From: Deroplatys truncata
Taxonomy: Eukaryota; Arthropoda; Insecta; Mantodea; Mantidae
Assembly (NCBI GenBank): GCA_030765065.1
Contig: CM060988.1
Coordinates: 197,282,565-197,346,564, forward strand
Direction of reading: 5' to 3'
DNA length: 64,000 bases
Below the pieces are notes generated by a model. The model had not been told where the DNA came from, made no database searches, and saw only the letters and a program-made list of their open reading frames with translations. Made by a program: the position numbers and the translations under genes. Position 1 is the first letter of the stretch; the number at the start of each line of letters is the position of its first letter. Shown piece after piece: positions 44,101 to 56,100 of this stretch.

Positions 44101-47100
44101 ATTACAAGGTATGAGATAAATGTTGAGTTTATTGTCACTTAGTATCTTCTTGGGTGATCCAAACATAATCACAATATTGAATTTATTGTCACTTAGTATC
44201 TTCTTGGGTGATCCAAACATAATCACAATATTGAATTTATTGTCACTTAGTATCTTCTTGGGTGATTCCAGACATAATAATCACAATATTGAATTTGTTG
44301 TCACTTAGTATCTTCTTGAGTGATCCAAACATAATCACAATATTGAATTTATTGTCACTTAGTATCTTCTTGAGTGATTCCAGACATAATCACAATATTG
44401 AATTTGTTGTCACTTAGTATCTTCTTAGGTGATTCCAGACACAATAATCACAATGTTGAATTTGTTGTCACTTAGTATCTTCTTAGGTGATTCCAGACAC
44501 AATAATCACAATGTTGAATTTGTTGTCACTTAGTATCTTCTTGAGTGATTCCAGACATAATCACAATGTTGAATTTGTTGTCACTTAGTGTCTTCTTGGG
44601 TGATCCAGACATAATAATCACAATATTGAATTTATTGTCACTTAGTATCTTCTTGGGTGATTCCAGACATAATAATCACAATATTGAATTTGTTGTTACT
44701 TAGTATCTTCTTGAGTGATCCAAACATAATCACAATATTGAATTTATTGTCACTTAGTATCTTCTTGAGTGATTCCAGACATAATCACAATATTGAATTT
44801 GTTGTCACTTAGTATCTTCTTAGGTGATTCTAGACACAATAATCACAATGTTGAATTTGTTGTCACTTAGTATCTTCTTAGGTGATTCCAGACATAATAA
44901 TCACAATGTTGAATTTGTTGTCACTTAGTGTCTTCTTGGGTGATCCAGACATAATAATCACAATGTTGAATTTGTTGTCACTTAGTATCTTCTTGAGTGA
45001 TTCCAGACATAATCACAACATTGAATTTGTTGTCACTTAGTATCTTCTTAGGTGATTCCAGACATAATAATCACAATGTTGAATTTGTTGTCACTTAGTG
45101 TCTTCTTGGGTGATCCAGACATAATAATCACAATGTTGAATTTGTTGTCACTTAGTATCTTCTTGAGTGATTCCAGACATAATCACAATGTTGAATTTGT
45201 TGTCACTTAGTATCTTCTTGAGTGATTCCAGACATAATCACAATGTTGAATTTGTTGTCACTTAGTATCTTCTTGAGTGATTCCAGACATAATCACAATG
45301 TTGAATTTGTTGTCACTTAGTATCTTCTTGAGTGATTCCAGACATAATAATCGCAATATTGAATTTTTTTGTCACTTAGTATCTTCTTAGGTGATTCCAG
45401 ACATAATAATCACAATATTGAATTTGTTGTCACTTAGTATCTCCTTAGGTGATTCCAGACATAATAATCACAATGTTGAATTTGTTGTCACTTAGTATCT
45501 TCTTGGGTGATGCAAACATTATAATCACCAGGTGAGAGGTGAATATTGAATTTGTTGTCACTTAGTATCTTCTTGGGTGATCCAGACATGATAATCAGTA
45601 CGTAACTTAATAATACACTATTTAGAATACTTACATGCTTACAGTACTGTTATTCTCAGTTCAAAACTAAAACAAACAGGTGGTAAATTTTTCTGGGCTG
45701 CTTTGATATTTTCAGTCACACTGGTCAGTTATATGCAATAATCACAGAAATGTTAACATTATTTAGGCTTTGCAAAGATAGAAGTCAATGTGTAATTTCT
45801 AGAGCTTGAATTGCCTAATGCTGACTGCGAATGCTCATTGAGCCTTATTTCTTCATTACCATATCATTACATACAGCCTGGGGAAGAAGACCTTACCTAA
45901 CTGTATTGTTAACATATGCATAGGAATAATGCATAACAAAACTGTTGATGCCGTGCCCAACATGCCTACTGTGTTGTCCTGCGACAGCAAGAATATAGTA
46001 TACAGAAACCATGTATTATTTATCTTACTATAGCATAAACATAACATATGGATGAGTAAGGAAATATATTACGTTGATATTGTAATGAAAGAAGCTAGAA
46101 ACAGTGATGTGTATTGAATTTATTTAAAGGTGAGTCGGAATTGTTACACTAACATCACTTAAGTTTACTCACTTAACATGTTTCGGGAAACCGTTGTTCC
46201 CATCCTCAGAAGGTTAACTCGACTGGCCCGTGTTGTTGGTGTTTCCGTTTTTTGGACTGGATCCTGTGGTGGCATCTTGTGGTGGAGAAATGTACTTCCA
46301 GAGAGGATTTGGTGGCGGCAAATCAAAATTCATTAGATGTGTGTTGTTTTTTATAATGGTGATCTTCTCCCATGCATCTAATTCAGCTGCAAATTTGGCT
46401 GGTTTGACTAATGTAATATTGGGTTTGATGTTGTGATTAGTGATCCAAAAATGGTGTGAAACTGCAGATTTGTCCATTTGTTTGTATTTAATACATCTCA
46501 TGTGCTCCTTTAGCCTAGTTTCTAGGTTTCTTTTTGTCTTACCTATGTATACTTTATTGCAATCTGAACAATTGATTTTATAGATTCCAGCTTTTTTGTC
46601 TTGTGGAATGGGGTCTTTTAACTTGTTACAAAGTAATTTCTCTATGTTAAATTTGTTCTGTGGAGCTAGGCTGATGTTATGTTTCATGAAAATCTTCTTA
46701 AATTTGTGAAAAGTTCCTGGGTGGTATGTGAATTTCTTGAACTTTAGCTCTTTATCTTGCTGGCTGAGATTTGTTGTGTTTCTGATGTGCATCTGTCGTT
46801 TGAATTTTGCAATTTTTTTGTCAATAGTTGTTTTGTTGTACCCATTATGTATTGCTGTGTCTACTATATGCTGGTATTCTAACTGGTATTCTTTTTTATT
46901 TAAGGGGGTATATACCAGTCTATGTGTTAGGCTGTTTAGTACTGCATGTTTGTGTGTGGTTGGATTGAAACTCTTATTTTTTATGTAATTAGTAGAGTGT
47001 GTTGGCTTCCTGTATATGCCAAAGGTTAGGTTCTTTTGTTCTCTGATGATTTGTAGGTCTAAAAATGGTAGCATACCTTCTTTTTCTATTTCTATGGTGA

Positions 47101-50100
47101 ATTTTATTGATTGGTTCTGTAGGTTTAGTAAGGCTAAGGAGTCTTGTATGAACCTGTTAGGGACAACAGTGAAGATGTCGTCAACATATCTGTGCCAAAC
47201 TTTAAACATGTATGGAAAGGATGTTGTTATGTGTGTTTCTAAGTAGCTCATAAATAAATCTGCCAAGAAGGGTGAAAGTTTTTTAAACCTATGCATACAA
47301 AGCAAAGTCACACCAAAGTTTGTAAGGAGAATTGTAAAATATGACAGAAACAGCAAACACCAAACATCAGCCGATAAAAAAGTAATAATAATTGAGAGAA
47401 ACAACCACTACGCAAAATTACAAAAATTGGAACTGGAATTATATGCTCTTCACCTTAAATTAACGGACACACTCGGCTACCCACTTTGGCAAAACATGCA
47501 ATCAAAATTCCTCACTATTCTTAGCTACAGGATGAAAACAAAAACGCTGAAATTAAAGAAAAAACTAGACATACTACGCCGGAAGCAACATTCATATAAA
47601 CCTAACCTAAAAAATGAAAAAACGACGTCATACCCAGACGTAATTAATCTTTCAAATGTAACTTTCACCAAAGCAGAATTATCGGTATTAAACCTTGGCC
47701 TGAAAACATGTGTTGGCTACACAAAAACAACCGATGAAATAGTCGCAGACATTGAGATTGCTACTTACAACCTAAATGAAAATAGTAAAACCACTATAAA
47801 AAAAGAATGTGAAATGGTTCTCCAAGAAATACAAGCAGATAAACATAACAATTTCCCAACCAAACATGTGATCAAAACATTAAAATCAAAACCAGTTGTA
47901 TACACAAAAGCTGACAAGGGAAATAAACTAGTTGTACTGCAAAAAGATGATTATATTGCCAGAGTAGAAAATATGCTGCAACAAGAAAATTACATACAAA
48001 TTCAAGAAGACCCATTAAAATTACATTTAAAAGCCTTCAATCAAACCATCCAGGAAAGCAAAACTATAACAGACACTGATAAATCTAGATTAAAACCAGA
48101 TCACCCCACTTTACCAAGAATGTATGCTCTACCTAAAATACACAAACCGGGTAATAAGATGAGACCAATCGTCAGCAATATTGATTCTTCTACCTACAAA
48201 CTGGCAAAATGGTTAGTACATAGATTCTCTTCACTACCAAAATTCAATAGCAAAAGCATAATGAATTCAGAAGATTTAATACAGAAGATAAAATTCCTGG
48301 AACTCGAACCAGAAGACAGACTAGTTTCCTTTGATGTCACTGCACTATTTCCAAGTGTTCCTACAGATCAACTCCTGCGTCAATTAAAGAAATGGCTACA
48401 GCAGAGTAACCTACTTGAAGAAGAAATAAAAGACCTCATACAACTTATCAATTTATGCATTGCACAAAATTGTTTTAGTTTCAATAAGAAGTTCTATCAA
48501 CAACCAACTGGTTTAACCATGGGCAACCCATTTTTCACCCTTCTTGGCAGATTTATTTATGAGCTACTTAGAAACACACATAACAACATCCTTTCCATAC
48601 ATGTTTAAAGTTTGGCACAGATATGTTGACGACATCTTCACTGTTGTCCCTAACAGGTTCATACAAGACTCCTTAGCCTTACTAAACCTACAGAACCAAT
48701 CAATAAAATTCACCATAGAAATAGAAAAAGAAGGCATGCTACCATTTTTAGACCTACAAATCATCAGAGAACAAAAGAACCTAACCTTTGGCATATACAG
48801 GAAGCCAACACACTCTACTAATTACATAAAAAATAAGAGTTTCAATCCAACCACACACAAACATGCAGTACTAAACAGCCTAACACATAGACTGGTATAT
48901 ACCCCCTTAAATAAAAAAGAATACCAGTTAGAATACCAGCATATAGTAGACACAGCAATACATAATGGGTACAACAAAACAACTATTGACAAAAAAATTG
49001 CAAAATTCAAACGACAGATGCACATCAGAAACACAACAAATCTCAGCCAGCAAGATAAAGAGCTAAAGTTCAAGAAATTCACATACCACCCAGGAACTTT
49101 TCACAAATTTAAGAAGATTTTCATGAAACATAACATCAGCCTAGCTCCACAGAACAAATTTAACATAGAGAAATTACTTTGTAACAAGTTAAAAGACCCC
49201 ATTCCACAAGACAAAAAAGCTGGAATCTATAAAATCAATTGTTCAGATTGCAATAAAGTATACATAGGTAAGACAAAAAGAAACCTAGAAACTAGGCTAA
49301 AGGAGCACATGAGATGTATTAAATACAAACAAATGGACAAATCTGCAGTTTCACACCATTTTTGGATCACTAATCACAACATCAAACCCAATATTACATT
49401 AGTCAAACCAGCCAAATTTGCAGCTGAATTAGATGCATGGGAGAAGATCACCATTATAAAAAACAACACACATCTAATGAATTTTGATTTGCCGCCACCA
49501 AATCCTCTCTGGAAGTACATTTCTCCACCACAAGATGCCACCACAGGATCCAGTCCAAAAAACGGAAACACCAACAACACGGGCCAGTCGAGTTAACCTT
49601 CTGAGGATGGGAGCATCGGTTTCCCGAAACATGTTAAGTGAGTAAACTTAATTGATGTTAGTGTAACAATTCCGACTCACCTTTAAATAAGGAAATATAT
49701 GTTTTTCATACATAGGTAAAATGTGATGTAATAATACAAAATCATATAACCGAAAAAAATATAATTGAGCTAAATAGTAATGGACAAAGCTCAATGACTT
49801 GAATATTTAATACTGTGACTTGTCTAGTTTTTCAATTGTCACTCCTATAAGTTCTCAGTATCACGTCACTAAGGAGAACTAGTTCAGTTTCCTGTCATCA
49901 CTCGGGGAGTCAAACACAAAACTTCCACAATCTCTCGCTTTGCTGCATGCCACAGATTCACTTGGAGAATTGTACTTGATGTTGCATGGGAAACTTGCCT
50001 GCTAACTCGCACGCTCACTGACTGACCAACTCAGCTCACTCTCTCTCACAAGAACACTCACTTATATAGGCATTGGAATCTCCCACAGAACATTCTAGAT

Positions 50101-53100
50101 CTATTTCAACACATGTTCTGAAGGGAAGAAACTTGCAAAAGGTTCTAGTTATCTGCCCAAAGCATGCACAGTGTTTATGCTGTAGTGGTAATTATCATTG
50201 TTTTCTCCGAATGCCCGGCGCCGATCTCCCGATAATGTTGGGCCAAAACTGCTGCATCACACAGCTCCCTCAGAGCTCCATGTTTGCAGCAGGGTGGTCA
50301 CAAAGAACTACCATCAGCTTCCCTTGCAGTTCACACCAAATGTGTGACATGTAGCATGGATGTTGCATTGCTGACACCACTTCTCCACATTGCTTTGAAG
50401 ATGCAACCAATAGAACTGGTGATGTAACTTTGTCAAGGTCTTATTCGCATCCATGTGCCCCCCCCTTCCTGTAGTGCTGACACAGGTTTCCTTGAGGACT
50501 TCCTTTAATAGGGTGTCCCACCACATCCAAAAGTTCTCATAGCTCAGGCCTTTGGAAGAAACATCTGCCCATGTGGATCGTACGTCAGCTTCTTTATCCT
50601 TCAGGATTGGCCTTATATCTCAATCCTCATGTAGCCTCCTCCTCAAGGTCTCCTTGCCCAACCAACTACAGGTACCATGACTGGGCGTAGGGCTGCAGCA
50701 CAGGTCATCATTTGCTGGTCCAGATGTTCATCCATCTAAGCCTCTATCATCTTCTTGTTTTCTTTCAACCGTCTTGCTGACCTAGACACTCTTCCACCAC
50801 ATTAATTTTATTTTCCATGTCATGTTTAGTGCCTTCTAACTCCTCTACATCGTTGTCCTTCATGGCTTCCACCATTGTCTTTATCTCAAATTTGACAGTA
50901 TCAGTGACAAAACCTAGTTGAGATTTCTTTTCTCTGTTTCAGTCTTCATTTCTGTCTTCATCTTCTCCATTCCAGATTCCATTTTTGTCTCCATCTGCAT
51001 AATAAGTTTCACCGCCTTCACCTCCTATGTCCATCACAGATTTCATATTTTTCACTTCACTTAATAATTGTTCAAGTATTTCCTCCATCATGGCATATCC
51101 CTCTCCTGACACCGGTGTGACTTTGTCCAGTTTTTCAAATGTCACTTCACTGTTTTTATCTAGTTCAGCTTTTACTGAGATTTCACTTAGTTCCACTGCC
51201 ACTTCACTAAGGTGAACTATTTGAATTCCTTATCACTTTTCCTTCATGACATAGCCTCTTCTTCCGGATGGTTCACTCGCTGGGAAGTCAAACACAAGTC
51301 CTCCACAATCTCTCATTCTGCAGGAGCACATGCTGCACACTACAGTAGTTGCCACCAACTCGCTCGGAGAATCACACTTGATGTACAGGAAACTCACCCA
51401 TCAACTCGCTCGCTTACTGGCTGACCAATGCATCTCAACTCACTCTCTCTCACAAGAATGCTTGCTTATATAGGCAATAGCATCTTCCACAGAACATTCA
51501 AGAACTGTTTCAACACATGTTGAAGGAGGGGGAAGAAACTTCCAAAAGGTTCTGGTTATCTGCCGATAGTGCATTCTATGTTTATGCTGGCGAGCAGTAC
51601 TTATTATTTAATCTGACGGCCTAGTGCTGATCTCCCGATAATCTTGGGCCATAGCCACTGTGTCACAAAATATATCAAGATGTAGCAGTGAATAAAATAT
51701 AAGTGAGATATATAATTTTTCAGATATAACTTTCTAAAAATAATAGTAGAAAATACAAATTATTGAATTTCAAGATATTTGGGAAAATGCAGTATAATGG
51801 TGCATGTCCAAAATACTAAACTTTGAAAAATAAAGGAGCTACTGATGTTACTGTTCCTTTTAAAAGTTGCGAACCCTATCAAGAAAAGTTTGCATGATTT
51901 TACAATAAGGATAATATAGGAATAAAATTTTTCTCAGCAATTAGTCACTTAAAAGATAACAGTATTCTGTTTCTGTTTTTATTATATCTGGAACAGAAAT
52001 TGGGGAAAGCAGTTTGATAGGCTGGCAGCCACAAATGTTTCTGAATATTTCAGCACATGCTGCAAGAGTAACTATTCTGTCAGAAACATTCCACAAGTTT
52101 TTAGGGGCATTGCAGTGTTTGAGTGTTTATTAAATAAAAATGAGTTTTGTTCGGCAAGCAGACATATGATATCTGTGATGCTAGGATTTTCTTTATGGTG
52201 CAAACTATTGGAGCATTCCAGAATAACAACACTTACTTTTCAAGAATTTCTGCGGTTATAACCTATATCAGCAGCAGGACGAAAGTCACCTGATAATTGG
52301 TTTTGGTTCAATTCCATTTGGAGCAGAACTTTGTCAGTGGCTGTTCATAGTTGCCATGAGAAAACAAAAGGAAAAGAGAAATCCCTGTAGCTTTCACAGA
52401 TGATAAGCATTGTGAAGAGTGGAGTAGTGTTTTTGGTTTTGATGAAAATTTAACATTATATTCATGTGTAACAAATAAGAATTGAGTGGTTGCTCTGCTC
52501 TCATGTGTGCATTTTATTTTTTTTACCATTTAAGTACAGTAGGTAGATGAAATAGTGTATTTTACTCTATAGCCAAATGTACTTAAAAACATGTTTTGAA
52601 GTCCCATGAACACATAGCAATTGAAATAAAAGAGTGTGTGTGTGTGTATGCATGCATATAGCATAACTTAAAAACAGAAAGTTGGCTGAGTGCCCAACTT
52701 GATATTTAAATTCAGCGTTTTTGAAAGATGTGACATGAAGACTCAATGAAATTTCCCCAACCCAAACTGTCCTTTTGTATAGAAAGGTTTTTTTTGTGTG
52801 TTTTTTTCTTTTCATTAAAGTAGTAAATGTTTAAGATACATGCATGGCTAAAAAAGTGTAGATTTTCAGTTTTCTGTTTGTTTTGAATGAAATATATATA
52901 ATTTTGCATTACCAGTAAAACATAGGAGAGATAAAAATTACTTACCATATCCCACTTTTATTAACAATGCAATTTATATCGGGTAAAACTTTGTAGCATA
53001 AATCATTTCCGTGATATTTGTTGCTATGGGTTTGAGTTTTCAACATTATTTGGAGTATCAAGGTAGATTTATTTCGTGTGATGTCCTACAAAATGTTTGC

Positions 53101-56100
53101 AATTTTAAAGCTAGCATACGAGTATAGTGACCTACCTATCTAAGATTTTACTATTACTTCAGCTTATCCCCCCTCAAACTAAACCAAATAGTGTAATGAA
53201 ACTATTTCTGCAACATTTATTTGAATTAGATAGAATAATTTCGTAAGAATAGTTTTTAGTTAAACGGGTAGAGGAAGTCATGTTATTATAACATGAAATT
53301 CTTTTTAATGTTATAACTGAAACATTTGGTAGATCTTAAAAGCCAGAGATGCTAGCATCCAGTAATTTCGTGTGCTGGATATTCTGGAGTGGTATGGTTT
53401 GGTACAGACTTCTGTAAAATTAAATATTCTCATGGATGCACTGTCTTAAGTTGACAGTCTCATATTGCTTTTTCCACTGCAGCTGTTATCAGCCACATGT
53501 CACTTTTGTTATGCTTCAGCTAAGGTTAGTCACATATCACTTGTTCCACTGTAGCTATGTCAGTCACATGTTGACTGTATAATAGCACTTGTTCCACTAC
53601 AGTTGGTTTCAGTCACATGCTAAATGTTTATTTCTTTTGTTCCACTTCAGTTGAAGTTGCCCACGTGTTAACTGTCTCATATCACTACTTCTTGTCGTCC
53701 TCCATGGTGTAGTGGTTACCATGCTAGCTTCTAGTTCCCAAGTTCTTGGGTTCAAACCCGGCAGAGGGCGATGGATTTTTTTCAGGTATAAAAATCCATA
53801 GCATGGCTTCCTTCAGAAGGGGAGTAAAGTCGGAGGTACCGTGTTGTAGATTTATGGCATGTAAAAGAACCTCACGCCTGATAAAGAGGCCTCTGGGCAA
53901 AATTACCAGTCTTTCATGCCCAATATAGCATGGGACGCTAAGGACCATAGCAGTTAAAGAGCGTCCATAAATAAAACTCCATTTAATTTAATTTCACTAC
54001 TTCTTGTGCAGCTGGTATCGGCCACATGTTTACTCTCTCATATCAACTGTAGCTGATTATCCACTTTTAAATGTTCTCTGCCACTCATTCGCTAATGAGT
54101 TTGCAGTTCAGTGCTCTTAAACATAAATCTGCCACTCGTAAACAGGTATTTGTATAGTTCATCATCTTTGATGAATGTTTTCCCATACTTGTGTATAATT
54201 GCTTGCTGTTTGTAAGGCCAGTTCTCACATGTTCTATACAATGACATGTACTAGTATCTCTACTGCTGAGAATTAATTTTAAAGCACAGTAGTGTTTGTT
54301 TATTTTGCCATAAATTTTCAGAAGTGCATGCATGTATGCTGTATTGATGACAGAAGTATACAAAAAATGTTATTGAGATGACCTAGAATTACCTGAGAAA
54401 TATTCTACTCAAATATAATTATGTAACAACATGGTAGTAGTAGGAAAATTGCTGACCTTAAACTGTTCATCTTGTTACGGTATTACTTATAATGTTATTA
54501 CTTGTGATGTTTGTGTATGTGTGTTTACTTCATGTGAAGCCATCTTGTGACGTCATTCATTTGTTCGGTTTGTAGCTCCATCTAGTGTTAGCAATTTGTG
54601 GTAGTATTAGTGTTTGAAAGAATTTTAATTTTTGTTTACTGTCCTCCGGCTAGCTATTATTTCTCGGTCGAACATGTCTCTTGATCAGAGTGTGTAAACG
54701 GAAAGGAATCTTTTATCCAAATATAACACTGATGAAGAAATTTGTTTTACACATTTATTGTCGAACACGTTAACTATCACATTTGTACATTGATCTTAAC
54801 ACTCGCCAAACTGAAACTGTTATAATAACTTCTTACTGATCACTCTTAATTTGCGTACTTCAACTTTTTGTATAATTAACCTTACAACACTTTAGATTAT
54901 TCATAATTCTGCTGCGCGTAACTTGTGAATCGATACCCAACGTTTGCCATACAAATACTTTCGACGAATTGACTGACTGAAGACGACGTGTAGTGTACAC
55001 AGATTTTTGATGAACTGAACGACTGAAGGCGATGTGTAATGTATTGAGATTTTCGATGAACTGACCGCGATCTACCTCTGACTTACTGCTTTTATACACC
55101 CACTCCCCGATATGCCTAAAGATTATAACTGAACTGCAATTGGCTAATAAAACGCGCCAACATTAGCGTCTATTTTTATATCCAATGAAAATTATGAATA
55201 CATATGCTCTAGGGAAACATTCCAGAAGCTTCTAAACGGAAAAAACGCGCCAACATTATGCAACTTCCTCGTTTCCAATAATGATAAACAGCTCACCCCC
55301 TCGCTGCATTATTGCGCGCTATTATTGACAGTTTCAGTAAGGTCGTATAAACTTACTTATCAACAATAATTACAGTCAAGAAACATCTCAAATCAATGTC
55401 ACATAAAAATGCATATTCATATTACAATCATTATTTACATTTAAGTAATTTGTGATACAAATTACTGCATCATATGCCCCACTAGAAACATAATTATGAA
55501 TATTTACAACTTGTTTGGAAATTTTATAATTGGGTTTTTAGTCTCCTAAATCTTGGAACACACGCTATCACTTTACTTAACACTTCACACGCATTTAACA
55601 CATGACATATGTTTTTCCTCTATCTTGCCACTACTTACTTGCTCTGGTTTAATGTGTTTAGACATTAATCTGACATTACAAAAAAATTTTTTTTTTTATA
55701 GCAAATACTGTACCCTGAATTATTTAGTTACTGTTACAAAATTGATTTACTTTCTTATATTGTTAACAAAAATTTGTGCATTTAAGAATTTTGTAATTAT
55801 TACACATATTTACCAAAATATTCACCCTTTATACAAATATATTTACATCTCTTAAATCTAGACACTGTTTCACATGTTCTATTTGCTACATAAATATTTG
55901 TTTTAATTACTTTTACCCCATGTTTGTTGTTTTGTAATTTATATTAACAATACTCTTGGAATTGTATTTACGTACTTTTACTTTAATATCATATTAAGTT
56001 TCAATCTTTACATTCTTAATCTCAAATACTGTTACAGTTACTAAAACTTTAATTTTAATTTTTTTAATTTTTTTAAACATTTAATTTTTTTGTCCAGAAT

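Larger units (their letters stand above)
46070..49687. mobile_element. Composite of two Penelope-like elements in inverted (head-to-head) arrangement
   Basis: TAAGGAAATATAT flanks both sides (46057-46069 and 49688-49700), a 13-bp target duplication around 3618 bp. The left arm is a minus-strand, 5'-truncated copy (about 46070-47276). The right arm is a longer plus-strand copy (about 47277-49687). The arms share about 1.15 kb of nearly identical inverted sequence; I find only about four differences. The left copy has ~50 bp more at its 3' end. Truncated inverted copies joined to a longer one are a known feature of Penelope insertions. Confidence 0.85.
49840..51667 (-). mobile_element. Decayed LTR retrotransposon (third LTR family) with two LTR-like repeats
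   Basis: Two direct repeats of about 420-470 bp, at 49840-50261 and about 51195-51667. They share CCACAATCTCTC, CTCACTCTCTCTCACAAGAA, TTATATAGGCA and CGATCTCCCGATAAT. The interior holds minus-strand gag-like and integrase fragments. The right repeat would be the 5' LTR. The left repeat also extends past its LTR into gag-like leader sequence, so the structure is LTR-gag-integrase-LTR-leader rather than a simple element. The LTRs are quite diverged, so this is old. Confidence 0.65.

Noticed and set aside
44057..45605. CRISPR-like array
   Set aside because: Units are contiguous, with no unique spacers and no cas genes, in a eukaryotic intron; it is a minisatellite.
46230..47246. Plus-strand frames inside the left Penelope arm, and their mirror images at 48564-49580
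   Set aside because: They are antisense shadows of the RT/GIY-YIG frame and appear twice because of the inverted repeat.
47277..47404. N-terminal extension of the minus-strand 396-residue frame
   Set aside because: It reads antisense through the 5' part of the other Penelope copy; only the 350 residues after the junction match the family.
47427..47429. Start codon for the plus-strand Penelope frame
   Set aside because: The codon is TTG and the frame is open further upstream to the junction; the real N-terminus is missing.
54860..55099. 79-residue frame repeated at 62456-62695
   Set aside because: Both lie at the same place within the two Gypsy-2 LTRs and show no protein resemblance.
55553..55855. 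Possible env-like frame in Gypsy-2
   Set aside because: It is on the wrong strand, has no Met-led signal peptide plus transmembrane layout, and Gypsy-1 has only decayed non-coding sequence there.
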